NCBI GenBank assembly: GCA_947488305.1
Contig: CANKZM010000007.1
Location: forward strand, 62,001-126,000
Length of the DNA: 64,000 bases
Origin: an uncultured Roseobacter sp.
GTDB lineage: Bacteria; Pseudomonadota; Alphaproteobacteria; Rhodobacterales; Rhodobacteraceae
Reading direction: 5' to 3'
Below the pieces are notes generated by a model, which did not search any database, was not told the DNA's origin, and saw only the letters and a list, made by a program, of their open reading frames with translations. This document shows, in pieces, positions 1 through 9,721 of this stretch (the stretch's first letter is position 1; each line of letters opens with the position of its first letter). A program made the position numbers and the translations under genes.

Positions 1-1
1 T

Positions 2-706
2 CCGGTGGTTGCACCAGAGCACAACAGGACAGTAGATGTTGATGAGATTATCGCCAGGATCACACCGGCAACCCGGTTGATTTACATCGCGAACCCGGCA
101 AACCCGACCGGCACGGCTTTGGGGAATGACGCCTTGGCGCGACTGGCTGATGCTGTCCCCGGCAGCTGCCTTTTGGTTCTCGACGGAGCTTACGCCGAGT
201 TCTTCGATGGGTATGACGGCGGGGTCTCGTTGATTGAAGCGCACCCAAATGTCGTCATGACCCGCACGTTTTCAAAGCTTTATGGCTTGGGCGGCTTGCG
301 TGTAGGCTGGGCCTACGCACGCCAGGAAGTCATCGATGTGCTGAACCGTGTACGTGGCCCGTTCAACCTTTCAACGGTCGCACTGGCGGGCGCTGAGAGC
401 GCAATGCGCGACAGGCGCTTTGTTGAGCTATGCCTGAAAAACAATGCGGAACAGCGCGTACGCCTTGTGGGCGGGCTGAATCAACTTGGCATTGCCTGTG
501 ACCCCAGCCATGCGAATTTTGTCTTGGCGCGTTTCGCAGATGAAGAGGAAGCCCTGGCCGCTGACGCGCATCTTAAACGGTCGGGCATCCTCGTGCGTCT
601 TGTAAAAGGGTATGGGTTTGCTGATGCTTTGCGCATCACGGTCGGCACGGCTGATGATGTCTCGCGCGTTCTTGCTGCGCTTTCGGAGTTTAAGGGGTCA
701 ACATGA
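2..706 (+). CDS. hisC: Histidinol-phosphate aminotransferase, 3' part (window-truncated)
   Basis: PLP-dependent fold-type I aminotransferase that makes L-histidinol phosphate from imidazole-acetol phosphate; in this clade the same enzyme often also transaminates prephenate or phenylpyruvate. The 5' end lies outside the window, so about 125 of the usual ~360 residues are missing and the real start is not seen. Visible signatures are NPANPTGT, the PLP-contacting DGAYAEF, and the Schiff-base lysine in TRTFSKLYGLGGLR followed by RVGW. It overlaps tyrC by 4 nt (ATGA), so the two are translationally coupled, which fits a role in aromatic as well as histidine synthesis. Family assignment is firm; substrate preference is inferred. 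Confidence 0.93.
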   Translation, partial: PVVAPEHNRTVDVDEIIARITPATRLIYIANPANPTGTALGNDALARLADAVPGSCLLVLDGAYAEFFDGYDGGVSLIEAHPNVVMTRTFSKLYGLGGLRVGWAYARQEVIDVLNRVRGPFNLSTVALAGAESAMRDRRFVELCLKNNAEQRVRLVGGLNQLGIACDPSHANFVLARFADEEEALAADAHLKRSGILVRLVKGYGFADALRITVGTADDVSRVLAALSEFKGST

Positions 707-1623
707 GTGTGATTTACAATCGCGTGGCGCTGGTCGGTCTGGGATTGATCGCCTCATCAATGTTTTGGGCAATCAAGCGCAAGGGCTTGGCGGGGCAGGT
801 TGTTGGGTACGCCCGTTCTCAGGAAACCCGGGATACCGCCCGTCGGATCGGGCTTTGTGACGTTGTTACCGACACCGTAACGGCGGCCGTCGACGATGCA
901 GATTTGGTGGTTTTATGTGTTCCTGTTGGGGCGATGGGCACGGTTGCCAAGCAGATTGCACCGCACCTCAAGCCGGGGGCCACGATAACCGATGTGGGCT
1001 CCGTCAAACGTGAAGTCATCGAGAGCGTTGGGCCTCACTTGCCCGCAAATGTGCATTTCGTACCCGGTCATCCGATTGCAGGAACAGAACATTCTGGCCC
1101 GGAATCAGGTTTTGCCGAACTTTTCGACAATCGCTGGTGTCTTTTGGTCCCGCCGAAGGATTGCAATCCGGTGGCAGTGGCCCGGCTCCGCAGCTTTTGG
1201 GAGGGGATTGGCAGCAATGTCGACGAAATGGATGCGGATCATCATGATCTGGTACTTGCCGTCACAAGTCATGCGCCCCACCTGATTGCTTACACGATGG
1301 TGGGGGTCGCGGATGACCTGGGCCGGGTAACTGACAGCGAAGTCATCAAATACTCCGCCGCCGGGTTTCGCGATTTTACGCGTATCGCGGCCAGTGATCC
1401 GACAATGTGGCGGGATGTATTCCTGACCAACAAGGAAGCCACGTTGGAGATTCTCGGGCGCTTTACCGAAGAGCTGTTTGCCTTGCAGCGTGCGATACGA
1501 ACGGGCGATGGGGATCACCTGCATGACTACTTCACCCGGACTCGGGCGATCCGACGCAGCATCATCGAAGCGGGTCAGGACACCGACGCGCCGGACTTCG
1601 GACGTGGTCAGTCAGCTTCATGA
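703..1623 (+). CDS. tyrC: Prephenate/arogenate dehydrogenase
   Basis: Cytosolic NAD(P)-dependent oxidative decarboxylation of prephenate or arogenate in tyrosine synthesis. The 306 residues start with a Rossmann motif (VALVGLGLIASS) and carry the family motifs HPIAGTEHSGPESG and SHAPHLIAYTMVG. It has no chorismate mutase domain, so it is a monofunctional enzyme. The ATG at 703 lies inside the hisC stop (ATGA), and its own stop overlaps the next ATG by 4 nt at 1620-1623, giving a hisC-tyrC-extensin-like run. Whether prephenate or arogenate is the main substrate cannot be read from sequence. Confidence 0.93.
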   Translation: MSVIYNRVALVGLGLIASSMFWAIKRKGLAGQVVGYARSQETRDTARRIGLCDVVTDTVTAAVDDADLVVLCVPVGAMGTVAKQIAPHLKPGATITDVGSVKREVIESVGPHLPANVHFVPGHPIAGTEHSGPESGFAELFDNRWCLLVPPKDCNPVAVARLRSFWEGIGSNVDEMDADHHDLVLAVTSHAPHLIAYTMVGVADDLGRVTDSEVIKYSAAGFRDFTRIAASDPTMWRDVFLTNKEATLEILGRFTEELFALQRAIRTGDGDHLHDYFTRTRAIRRSIIEAGQDTDAPDFGRGQSAS

Positions 1624-2399
1624 AGAGCTGGATTGCGGTGTTTCTCTTGTCGGCGGGCGCTGCTTACGCGGCACCCGACACATCGCTCAGGCCGGTTGAA
1701 CGGGCAGGAAATGCGGTTACGGTTGAACCTTCGGGGGCTATTGCGCAGCCGAGTCGTGACGCAGCAGCGGTTGCCGCAGCCAATCGCGGCCAAGGTCTGT
1801 CGCAGTCACTGCGACCTGAGCTACGCCCACGCAAATTCAGACGCATCGCGCGGGAACGGGAGCGTTTGCGCACGCGGGGGGCTGTTTGCGGCGATCTTGA
1901 TATTCAGGGAGAAATCGTTGGCCGCGTCCGAGGGTCCAAGCGCGGATGCGGCGTTGAAAATGCCGTGCGTGTCAGGTCGGTCAGCGGGATCGAGCTGAGC
2001 CTGAATGCCGTCATGGATTGTGGTACGGCCAAAGCGCTCAAGACCTGGGTGGATAACACTGCGAAACTGGCTCTTGCGCGCCAGGGCGGCGGGCTGAAGC
2101 GGCTGCGGGTCGCCGCGCATTACGCTTGCCGCACCCGCAACAATCAACCGGGGGGTCGTATTTCGGAACATGGTAAAGGGCGTGCCATCGATATTTCTGC
2201 CGTCAGGTTGCAGGATGGAACTTTGATAACAGTCAGAAATGGATGGAACGCTGCGAATACCTCCAAGATCATGCGACGTCTGCACTTTGGCGCTTGCGGT
2301 CCCTTTGGCACGGTGCTGGGTCCGGATTCAGATCGGTTTCACCGGGATCATTTCCATTTTGATACGGCACGCTATCGATCCGGGCCGTACTGCCGTTAA
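1620..2399 (+). CDS. Extensin-like family protein (D-peptidase-like fold), secreted
   Basis: 259 residues. An N-terminal signal peptide (about residues 1-18, ending AAYAAPD) sends it to the periplasm. A low-complexity linker to about residue 85 is followed by an Extensin-like C-terminal domain with several cysteines (probably disulfides). The segment SEHGKGRAIDIS together with HRDHFHFD resembles the His...Asp and His-x-His zinc ligands of LAS/VanY-type D-peptidases, to which this Pfam family is structurally related, so a cell-wall peptidase or wall-binding role is plausible. The start overlaps the tyrC stop by 4 nt, and the 3' end overlaps the convergent DUF2125 gene by 4 nt. Function is unproven. 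Confidence 0.85.
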   Translation: MKSWIAVFLLSAGAAYAAPDTSLRPVERAGNAVTVEPSGAIAQPSRDAAAVAAANRGQGLSQSLRPELRPRKFRRIARERERLRTRGAVCGDLDIQGEIVGRVRGSKRGCGVENAVRVRSVSGIELSLNAVMDCGTAKALKTWVDNTAKLALARQGGGLKRLRVAAHYACRTRNNQPGGRISEHGKGRAIDISAVRLQDGTLITVRNGWNAANTSKIMRRLHFGACGPFGTVLGPDSDRFHRDHFHFDTARYRSGPYCR

Positions 2400-3403
2400 C
2401 GCAGGATAAGCAGGGGGGCAGGACCCAGCGGGATGAACCCCAGAAACATCCTTCCGTCACGCAGGGACAATGTGACGTCAATCGTGTCAGGGTTCCCGGT
2501 GCCTTGGGCCAATGCCTGAAGGATGCTTTCGAGTTGCGGCAACAGGGCAGGGGGGACAGTACCTGCCGAGTGAGCAAGGTCTAGCAAAGCGCGCCAATTG
2601 CGCGCCTGCAGTGACAGGTCACCGTTGAGCATTCCCTCTGGCGAAACCTTCAGGTCTGTCGATGCTCGCAAAAGCAGCGTGCCCCAGACCGCCTCCAGCA
2701 GGTGAAGTTCAACACGGGTGGGTTGCGGGCGGGCATCCTCTATGGTGGCGCGATCGATGACCCGGTCAAAGGCGACTGTTGCATCAAGGGACAGGTTATC
2801 AAAGGCGATAGGCCAGTCACTGGGAATTCGCAGCCTATTGCGCGGGATAGTACCGGGCTGGAAGGCTGGCGCGTCAAATGTAACGTCGTAGGCCAGCGCG
2901 ACATTTTCGTTTTCGTGAATGCGCAGCGTGAGGCCTCGCGCGGCCATCAAGCTTCCTTCCGGAGCGGTAAGCGACCATGCCCCGGAGGTCAGGGCCATCT
3001 CCTCAAGCTCAAGTGCCGATCCCGGTTTTAATCGCATTTCCGCGCGTGCGCCGTCTGAATTGATCACTTGCCGACCTTTTGGGCTGGCCATGACGATATC
3101 GTCGTTCGGAAAGGACACTGTCACATAGCCCGGCCACCAGGCCGGCGCACTGAACGTCAGTGCACTGGTAGAAAAGGCTACCCCGGTTTCAGGGTCTGCC
3201 AATGCTGGTGCGACAAGGGTCTTCTGCAATGTGAAGGGGAAGCCGGACGACTGGATGTCGGAATTGTCCGCTTGCCAACCTTCGGTGCGACGGTCCGCGA
3301 ACCATTGATCCAGCCCGGACTGAAGGCTTTGTGCGGCGAAGAACCACCATCCGGTCCACACCAGCACAAAGACCGTGATCATCCAGATCAGCCGCTCCAT
3401 CAC
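2396..3403 (-). CDS. DUF2125 domain-containing membrane-anchored protein
   Basis: 335 residues. One N-terminal membrane anchor (about residues 5-25, IWMITVFVLVWTGWWFFAA) is followed by a long beta-rich extracytoplasmic region of the DUF2125 type, a family almost restricted to Alphaproteobacteria. The anchor and repeating amphipathic strands suggest a periplasmic protein tethered to the inner membrane; DUF2125 has no established function. The start is ATGATG preceded by GAGG. It converges on the extensin-like gene and shares its last 4 nt. Confidence 0.85.
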   Translation of the reverse strand: MMERLIWMITVFVLVWTGWWFFAAQSLQSGLDQWFADRRTEGWQADNSDIQSSGFPFTLQKTLVAPALADPETGVAFSTSALTFSAPAWWPGYVTVSFPNDDIVMASPKGRQVINSDGARAEMRLKPGSALELEEMALTSGAWSLTAPEGSLMAARGLTLRIHENENVALAYDVTFDAPAFQPGTIPRNRLRIPSDWPIAFDNLSLDATVAFDRVIDRATIEDARPQPTRVELHLLEAVWGTLLLRASTDLKVSPEGMLNGDLSLQARNWRALLDLAHSAGTVPPALLPQLESILQALAQGTGNPDTIDVTLSLRDGRMFLGFIPLGPAPLLILR

Positions 3404-3465
3404 TCACCTCTTCCGTTCGACACCAAATTGAGGTTTACGCAATGCAGACAAGGAGAACCAGTGCA

Positions 3466-3996
3466 ATGACAATGTGGGTTTTTGGATACGGCAGCCTGTT
3501 GTGGAACCCAGGGTTTGAGGTCGCGGAGCAAATCATCGCGACGCTTCCTGGCTATGCCCGGTCGTTTTGCATGCACTCGATCCACCATCGCGGCACGGAA
3601 GTGCATCCCGGGCTTGTGCTGGCGCTGGACGAAGACCCGTCACATGTCTGCGAGGGCGTGGCCCTCGCCGTGACAGCAGGCAAGGAAGCGCAGACGCTCG
3701 CGTACCTGCGCGAACGCGAGCTGATCTCCTCCGCTTATCTAGAAAGGGAATTGGACGTCGATTTGACGGACGGGCGCAGAGTCACGGCATTGGCTTACGT
3801 CATCAACCCAAATCATGTGCAGTATTGTGGTGGCATGCCGCTGGAAGAACAGGCCCAGATCATTGCGACGGCAGTCGGCGGGATGGGTCCTAATACCGAG
3901 TATCTCTACAACACGGCCGAACATCTGGCCGAAATCGGTTTGCACGATTCCGACCTTGAATGGCTCAGTCAGCGAGTTCGCGCACTCACTGCATAA
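3466..3996 (+). CDS. ChaC-like gamma-glutamylcyclotransferase
   Basis: Cytosolic enzyme of the ChaC family, which cleaves glutathione to 5-oxoproline and Cys-Gly. The N-terminus MTMWVFGYGSLLWNPGF contains the substrate-loop YGSLxW motif, and a conserved acidic stretch (RERELISSAY) supplies the likely catalytic glutamate. An in-frame ATG exists at 3442, but an AGGAG at 3451-3455 sits 10 nt before the ATG at 3466, so the shorter 176-residue form is chosen. It is a single gene between DUF2125 and the ExbB-like gene. Specificity for glutathione is by family only. Confidence 0.87.
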   Translation: MTMWVFGYGSLLWNPGFEVAEQIIATLPGYARSFCMHSIHHRGTEVHPGLVLALDEDPSHVCEGVALAVTAGKEAQTLAYLRERELISSAYLERELDVDLTDGRRVTALAYVINPNHVQYCGGMPLEEQAQIIATAVGGMGPNTEYLYNTAEHLAEIGLHDSDLEWLSQRVRALTA

Positions 3997-4071
3997 TTCC
4001 TTGGTGTTTGGCCGTATTTTCTGTGTAAACTGCGGCCAGAGCAGAACAATAAAGGTCAGGAGCGGGGGCGT

Positions 4072-5256
4072 ATGGCGTTACCGGACCAGGAAGCAAGGCC
4101 AGTATTCTCACAGCCGGTTCGGCAAATTTCTCTGATGCTGACGGTATTAGGGCTCTCGGGCTTTGGAATTTTTCTGGCGTTGCCCAGTGTGCTGCCCGTG
4201 TTCAAGGCGAATCTGTATCTGAACGGTTTCATCATCTTCGTTTTTGCGATTGGTGTCATCGCGTGTTTTTATCAGGTCTTGCAATTGATCGGTTCGGTCC
4301 GCTGGATCGAACGATTTGCGACGAATACGCTGGATTCCAGTATCAAAGCGCCTCAACTGCTTGCCCCCCTCGCTACGCTATTGCGCCAGCGGGGCGCGCG
4401 GATGCAGGTGAGTGCCACGTCGACACGCTCAATACTCGAATCCGTTGGGACCCGCATCGAAGAGGTCCGGGAGATTACGCGCTATATCGTCAGTACATTG
4501 ATTTTCCTTGGGCTTTTGGGCACCTTTTACGGCCTTGCCACGACCGTCCCGGCGATTGTTGAGACCATTGGAAGCCTTGCACCACAGGATGGCGAAGGCG
4601 GCGTCGGTGTATTCAACCGCCTGATGAGCGGATTGCAGGAACAGTTGGACGGGATGGGCGTCGCCTTTGCCTCCTCACTTCTTGGGCTGGCTGGCTCCTT
4701 GATCGTTGGGTTGTTGGAGCTCTTTGCGGGGCATGGGCAAAACCGGTTCTACCGCGAGCTGGAAGAATGGCTCAGCTCGATCACGCGTGTTGGGTTCAGC
4801 GTTGGTGAAGACTCCACCGCAGAACAGAACCTCATGGCAGGTGTTGTCGACCACATGTCCGAACAGATGGACACGCTTCAGCAGTTGTTCATGAGCTCGG
4901 ATGCTGGGCGGTCCGAAGTGAACGAGTCACTGGCAGGGTTGGCAGCTTCGATTGAGCGCATGACCCAACGCATGGAGGGATCAGACCCGTCTAGTGCTGC
5001 GCTGGAACGCGTGGCTGCAGGGCAGGAACGTTTGATCGCGCTGATTGAAGCGCAAGGGCAAGGCGATGGCATTGACGCAGAAAGCCGCATGCGGTTGCGG
5101 TCAATCGACGTGCAGATGTTGCGCATCCTCGAAGAAATTTCAGCCGGACGCCAGGAGAGCCTTGCTGAACTTCGTACCGAGATCAGCCGACTGGGAGATA
5201 CTCTCAAACCACGGCGCGCCCGGCCCGTCGGTAGAATCCCGCCCGGAGACGGCTGA
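4072..5256 (+). CDS. MotA/TolQ/ExbB-type proton-channel protein
   Basis: 394 residues. Four membrane spans are visible at about 18-43, 50-73, 137-160 and 195-219; the last two carry the family signature (GLLGTFYGL and GMGVAFASSLLGL). A helical cytoplasmic tail of about 170 residues follows. By homology it forms the pentameric stator that couples proton flow to rotation or force in a partner MotB/ExbD-like subunit. Its TGA shares one base with the ATG of the next gene, which encodes exactly such a partner, so the two form a complex in all likelihood. It is not canonical TolQ, ExbB or MotA: the tail is longer and no tolR, exbD or flagellar genes are nearby. The cellular role is unknown. Confidence 0.87.
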   Translation: MALPDQEARPVFSQPVRQISLMLTVLGLSGFGIFLALPSVLPVFKANLYLNGFIIFVFAIGVIACFYQVLQLIGSVRWIERFATNTLDSSIKAPQLLAPLATLLRQRGARMQVSATSTRSILESVGTRIEEVREITRYIVSTLIFLGLLGTFYGLATTVPAIVETIGSLAPQDGEGGVGVFNRLMSGLQEQLDGMGVAFASSLLGLAGSLIVGLLELFAGHGQNRFYRELEEWLSSITRVGFSVGEDSTAEQNLMAGVVDHMSEQMDTLQQLFMSSDAGRSEVNESLAGLAASIERMTQRMEGSDPSSAALERVAAGQERLIALIEAQGQGDGIDAESRMRLRSIDVQMLRILEEISAGRQESLAELRTEISRLGDTLKPRRARPVGRIPPGDG

Positions 5257-7235
5257 TGGCGCTATCTCGACGTACCGGTGCCCGGTTTCAGGCCTCGATC
5301 TGGCCAGGGTTCGTCGATGCGATGACCGGTCTTTTGCTGGTTCTGATGTTCGTCCTGACCATTTTCATGGTGGTTCAATTTGTGCTGACCGAGCGCATCA
5401 CTGGACAAGAGACGGAATTGGACAAACTATCGGGGGAGGTCGCAGCCCTCGCCGCCGCTCTTGGACTTGAGGAACAGACATCGGCTCAACTGCGCGATCG
5501 CGTGGGGGAGCTGGACGCGACGTTGGGAGATGCTGAAGCACAGATTGCGGCTTTGACTGCGGCCCGTGATGCACAAGCGGTTGCGTTGAATGCAGCCGCA
5601 ACGCGTATCACCAGTTTTGAGGCACAAGTGGCGGCTTTGATCGCAGAACGCGATACGGCGCTCGGAACTGTGTCGAATCTGGAAGAACAGCGCGCAGCAC
5701 TTGAGGCCGCGCAGTCCGAGCTCTTGAGTGAACAGGAGGCATTGAACCTCGCACTTGCCGCCTCGCGGGAAGAGATTGATGCGCAGGCGGAAGCGGCCCG
5801 GCTTGCCGCTGCGCGCCGCGAAGCTCTTGATGCGCTGGTGGCAGATTTGCGTGCGCAAAATGCTCAGTCGCAAGGGCAGCTGGCCACTGTGACTGAAGAA
5901 TTGGACGCCGCCAAACAGGCGTTAAGCGAAGAGGAGGCCGCAAAGCTTGCGGAGGCTGCGGCAGCCGAACTCTTGCGCACGCGCCTACGCGATGCAGATG
6001 CCGAACTGACAGCCATGACGCTGGCTCTGGAAAGGCAGCGTCAGGAGGCAGAAGATACGCTGACTTTGCTGGCGGCAACACGTGCTGCGGAAGAGGACTT
6101 GGATAAGCGTCTTGCAGCAGCCTTGCTGGAGATCGACGCGCTTGCGCTGAAGGCGGACGCAGGGGCGCAAGCACAAGACGCGCTTTCCGCGCTGCAAGAG
6201 GAGCAACAGGTCCTTGCGACGCGCCTGAGCGAGGTTCTGGCCGATTTGGATGATGCTCAGGCGACGGCGGCCCTTGAGGCTGCCGCGCGTGCCGCGGCGG
6301 AAGCACAGGCCCAGAAATTGGCGGATGACGCAGATGCTCAAGGTACCAGCTTGCGCGAACAACTGGCAGCAGCCTTGGCTGCTCAGCGGGCCGCGGAGAT
6401 TCTGGCCTCGGATACCTCAACCGAAGCAGAACGCCGTGCGGCTTTACTGGCACAGGCACGTACGGCTCTGGCGGCGGAAGAAGAAATCAGTGCGGAGGCG
6501 CAACGACAGACTGAGTTGCTGAACCGGCAGGTCGCTGCCCTCAGATCCCAGTTGGGCAATCTGCAAGCACTTCTGGATGACGCAAAAGAGCGCGACTCGG
6601 CACAACAGGTACAGTTGCAATCGCTTGGTTCCGAGCTGAATACGGCATTGGCCCGAGTTGCTGCGGAAGAACGCCGCCGTGCGGAGCTGGAAGAAGCAGA
6701 GCGCATCCGTTTGGAAGAAGAAGCCGCGAGATTGGCTGCTGAAGCGGAGCGTCTCTCACAGGAAACCAAAGATCTTGAGCAATATCGGTCCGAGTTCTTT
6801 GGGCGGCTACGTGATTTGCTTGGCACTCAAGAGGGTGTGCGTATTGAAGGAGACCGGTTTGTGTTTTCGTCGGAAATCCTCTTTGAGACGGCGCGCGCAG
6901 ACCTGTCTCCTGAAGGACAAACCGAGGTCGCGAAGGTTGCTCAGATCATATCAAGTGTGGCTGACGATATTCCGCCAGAGATCGACTGGATCATTCGGGT
7001 GGATGGACATACGGATAATCTGCCGCTTTCAGGGGCAGGGCGCTTCGCGGATAACTGGGAACTCAGTCAGGCGCGTGCCTTGTCCGTGGTGCGTTTTATG
7101 TCTGAGGGGCTGGGGATACCCCCGAACCGGTTGGCCGCGAATGGCTTTGGGCAGTACCAGCCTGTCGCACTGGAGGACACACCGGAAGCTCGTGCCCTGA
7201 ACAGGCGTATCGAGTTGAAATTCACTGAACGTTAG
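5256..7235 (+). CDS. MotB-like protein: TM anchor, giant coiled coil, OmpA peptidoglycan-binding domain
   Basis: 659 residues. The N-terminus has one membrane span (about 22-44) preceded by PGFVDAMTG, whose Asp21 matches the proton-carrying aspartate of MotB/ExbD/TolR. Residues about 48-515 are an Ala/Glu/Leu/Arg-rich, heptad-like region that should form a very long periplasmic coiled coil. Residues about 516-659 are an OmpA-like domain (ILFETARADLSPEG, VDGHTDNLPL, NWELSQARA, NGFGQYQPV, NRRIELKF) that binds peptidoglycan. With the upstream MotA/ExbB-like channel it forms a probable proton-driven machine spanning inner membrane to wall. A terminator-like hairpin follows. Its biological task is not known. 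Confidence 0.88.
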   Translation: MALSRRTGARFQASIWPGFVDAMTGLLLVLMFVLTIFMVVQFVLTERITGQETELDKLSGEVAALAAALGLEEQTSAQLRDRVGELDATLGDAEAQIAALTAARDAQAVALNAAATRITSFEAQVAALIAERDTALGTVSNLEEQRAALEAAQSELLSEQEALNLALAASREEIDAQAEAARLAAARREALDALVADLRAQNAQSQGQLATVTEELDAAKQALSEEEAAKLAEAAAAELLRTRLRDADAELTAMTLALERQRQEAEDTLTLLAATRAAEEDLDKRLAAALLEIDALALKADAGAQAQDALSALQEEQQVLATRLSEVLADLDDAQATAALEAAARAAAEAQAQKLADDADAQGTSLREQLAAALAAQRAAEILASDTSTEAERRAALLAQARTALAAEEEISAEAQRQTELLNRQVAALRSQLGNLQALLDDAKERDSAQQVQLQSLGSELNTALARVAAEERRRAELEEAERIRLEEEAARLAAEAERLSQETKDLEQYRSEFFGRLRDLLGTQEGVRIEGDRFVFSSEILFETARADLSPEGQTEVAKVAQIISSVADDIPPEIDWIIRVDGHTDNLPLSGAGRFADNWELSQARALSVVRFMSEGLGIPPNRLAANGFGQYQPVALEDTPEARALNRRIELKFTER

Positions 7236-7345
7236 AAGGCCTTGGCAGAGACAATTCCCAAGAGCACGTGGGTCGGTTTTTGTGGTTTCCATGCGTAAGG
7301 AGGGTGGAACGTAAGCAAATGCGGCTTTGAAAATGCTTTTCCAGT

Positions 7346-7385
7346 AAAAAACCCGCCACGCGATGTATGACGGGTTTTAATTTTC
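7346..7385. terminator. Probable bidirectional intrinsic terminator
   Basis: Arms AAAACCCG (7348-7355) and CGGGTTTT (7371-7378) flank a 15-nt loop, with T-rich sequence following on the plus strand and A-rich sequence preceding. It lies between the convergent MotB-like gene and clpA and can serve both. The long loop lowers confidence. Confidence 0.6.
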
Positions 7386-7399
7386 GGGTTTGATGATGT

Positions 7400-9721
7400 C
7401 TATTCGGCTGTCAGCAAAGGCGGCTTGCTACCAGATATCCTCGGGTTATCCGGACCTTCGATCGTCAAGTCGATATCACCGTCTTTGATGGCCACGCGAA
7501 CCACACCACCTTTCGCCAGTTTTCCAAAGAGCAGTTCTTCGGCTAATGGCTTTTTGATGTGTTCCTGAATGACACGCCCAAGCGGGCGCGCGCCCATTTT
7601 GCTATCGTAGCCCCGGTCAGCCAGCCATTCGGCGGCTGGTTTCGTAAGTTCGATCGTTACATTGCGATCCATCAACTGTGCTTCGAGTTGGAGAACGAAT
7701 TTTTCCACGACACGCAGAATTACATCCTTTGGCAGAGGTGCGAAACTGATCACCGCATCAAGCCGGTTGCGGAATTCCGGCGTAAAGGTTCGTTCGATAG
7801 CGGCTGTGTCTTCCCCTTCGCGACGCTCACGTCCGAAACCGATGGCTTCTTTCGCTTGTTCCGCTGCACCCGCATTGGATGTCATGATGAGAACGACATT
7901 GCGGAAATCGACGGTTCGACCGTTGTGATCCGTCAGCTTGCCATGGTCCATCACCTGCAACAGAATGTTGTAGACATCCGGATGTGCTTTTTCCATTTCG
8001 TCCAGCAGGAGCACGCAATGCGGATGCTGATCCACGCCATCGGTGAGCATGCCACCCTGGTCAAACCCGACATACCCCGGAGGCGCACCGATCAAACGGG
8101 AAACCGCATGCTTTTCCATATATTCGGACATGTCGAACCGCAGCAATTCCACGCCCAGTGTGTCCGCCAACTGTTTGGCCACCTCAGTCTTGCCGACACC
8201 GGTGGGGCCTGCAAAGAGATAGTTGCCAATCGGCTTTTCGGGTTCGCGCAGCCCGGCACGTGCCAGTTTGATGGCTGACGATAAAGCCTCAATGGCGCTA
8301 TCCTGGCCAAATACCACACGCTTCAAAGACCCTTCGAGGTCTTTCAATACCTCGGCATCGTCCTTTGACACGTTCTTTGGCGGGATACGGGCGATTTTGG
8401 CCACCACGTTCTCGATCTCTTTTGTGCCGATGGTCTTGCGACGTTTCGCTGCCACGACCAGATGTTGTGCGGCACCTGCTTCGTCGATCACGTCGATCGC
8501 GCTGTCGGGCAGTTTACGATCATTGATGTAGCGCGACGCAAGCTCAACGCTCGTCTTGATCGCATCCGCCGTATATTTGACCGAATGGTGATCCTCGAAA
8601 TAGGGCTTGAGGCCGCGCAGGATTTTCACTGCGTCTTCGACGGACGGTTCATTAACGTCAATCTTCTGGAACCTGCGGCTGAGCGCCCGGTCCTTCTCGA
8701 AGTGTTGACGGAATTCCTTGTAGGTTGTCGACCCCATGGTGCGCAACTTGCCTCCCGCCAACGCGGGTTTCAAAAGGTTCGAAGCATCCATCGCGCCGCC
8801 AGATGTCGCCCCTGCGCCAATCACAGTATGGATTTCATCAATGAACAAAACCGCATCCTTGTGGCCTTCCAACTCGGCAACAACGGCTTTCAGACGTTCT
8901 TCGAAATCGCCCCGGTAGCGTGTACCCGCCAGCAGTGCACCCATATCAAGAGAGTAAATTGTGGTTTCGGCAAGGACGTCGGGCGTTTCGCCCGCGACGA
9001 TCTTTCTGGCCAAGCCTTCGGCAATTGCCGTTTTGCCCACGCCTGGGTCGCCCACGAGAAGCGGGTTATTCTTGCGCCGGCGGCAAAGCACCTGAATACA
9101 GCGTTCTACCTCATTGTCGCGCCCGATCAGAGGGTCAATATCTCCCTCGCGCGATTTTTCATTGAGATCCACGCAGTATTTCTCAAGCGCGCTTTCTTTT
9201 TTCTCGCCTTCGGTAACGCCTTGCGTTTCCTCCTCGGCGTCCGGTGCGCCGGATACCGGACGCTGTTCTCCGAAAGCGGGATCTTTTGCGACGCCGTGTG
9301 CGATGAAGTTCACCGCGTCGTACCGGGTCATGTCCTGTTCTTGCAGGAAATAAGCTGCGTTGCTTTCCCGCTCTGCAAATATCGCGACGAGCACATTGGC
9401 ACCGGTGACTTCGGTGCGGCCCGACGATTGGACATGGATCGCTGCCCGCTGGATCACCCGTTGAAATGCCGCTGTCGGGACAGCTTCAGACCCGTCGATG
9501 TCCGTGACAAGGTTGCTCAAATCCTCGTCTACGAACTCTACCAGTGTCTTGCGCAGATCCTCTACGTCAACGCTACACGCTTTCATGACGCGCGAGGCGT
9601 CAGGTTCGTCTATCAGCGCCAGCAGCAGATGCTCAAGTGTCGCAAATTCATGGCGCCGCGCATTCGCGAGGGCCAATGCCGAATGGATTGCCTGTTCTAG
9701 TGTGGTCGAAAATGAAGGCAC
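7400..9721 (-). CDS. clpA: ATP-dependent Clp protease ATP-binding subunit ClpA
   Basis: AAA+ unfoldase that feeds substrates to ClpP. It is 773 residues from a GTG at 9721-9719; an upstream in-frame ATG (9787) is open, but AGAAGGAGC lies 7-8 nt before the GTG and the product then begins [12 protein letters not shown] as in ClpA orthologues. Visible parts are the N-domain (about 1-145), the D1 Walker A GDPGVGKT and Walker B LFIDE, the D2 Walker A GPTGVGKT and Walker B LLLDE, and a C-terminal D2-small domain. The ClpP-docking loop appears as [13 protein letters not shown], an IGF-type rather than IGL-type loop. The adaptor gene clpS, often next to clpA, is not adjacent here. Confidence 0.97.
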   Translation of the reverse strand: MPSFSTTLEQAIHSALALANARRHEFATLEHLLLALIDEPDASRVMKACSVDVEDLRKTLVEFVDEDLSNLVTDIDGSEAVPTAAFQRVIQRAAIHVQSSGRTEVTGANVLVAIFAERESNAAYFLQEQDMTRYDAVNFIAHGVAKDPAFGEQRPVSGAPDAEEETQGVTEGEKKESALEKYCVDLNEKSREGDIDPLIGRDNEVERCIQVLCRRRKNNPLLVGDPGVGKTAIAEGLARKIVAGETPDVLAETTIYSLDMGALLAGTRYRGDFEERLKAVVAELEGHKDAVLFIDEIHTVIGAGATSGGAMDASNLLKPALAGGKLRTMGSTTYKEFRQHFEKDRALSRRFQKIDVNEPSVEDAVKILRGLKPYFEDHHSVKYTADAIKTSVELASRYINDRKLPDSAIDVIDEAGAAQHLVVAAKRRKTIGTKEIENVVAKIARIPPKNVSKDDAEVLKDLEGSLKRVVFGQDSAIEALSSAIKLARAGLREPEKPIGNYLFAGPTGVGKTEVAKQLADTLGVELLRFDMSEYMEKHAVSRLIGAPPGYVGFDQGGMLTDGVDQHPHCVLLLDEMEKAHPDVYNILLQVMDHGKLTDHNGRTVDFRNVVLIMTSNAGAAEQAKEAIGFGRERREGEDTAAIERTFTPEFRNRLDAVISFAPLPKDVILRVVEKFVLQLEAQLMDRNVTIELTKPAAEWLADRGYDSKMGARPLGRVIQEHIKKPLAEELLFGKLAKGGVVRVAIKDGDIDLTIEGPDNPRISGSKPPLLTAE

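Noticed and set aside
5608-6459. 283-codon Pro/Arg-rich frame opposite the coiled-coil gene
   Set aside because: The low-complexity composition is the reverse complement of Ala/Glu/Leu-rich coding DNA.
4072-7235. Zorya-type anti-phage system (ZorA/ZorB)
   Set aside because: Both ZorAB and this pair are MotAB-like, but here the coiled coil is in the OmpA-domain partner rather than in the cytoplasmic ZorA tail, and no ZorC, ZorD or ZorE gene follows. clpA and housekeeping genes flank it.
8462-9700. 412-codon open frame opposite clpA
   Set aside because: It is the mirror of a conserved gene with strong codon structure; it has no ribosome-binding site or family motif.
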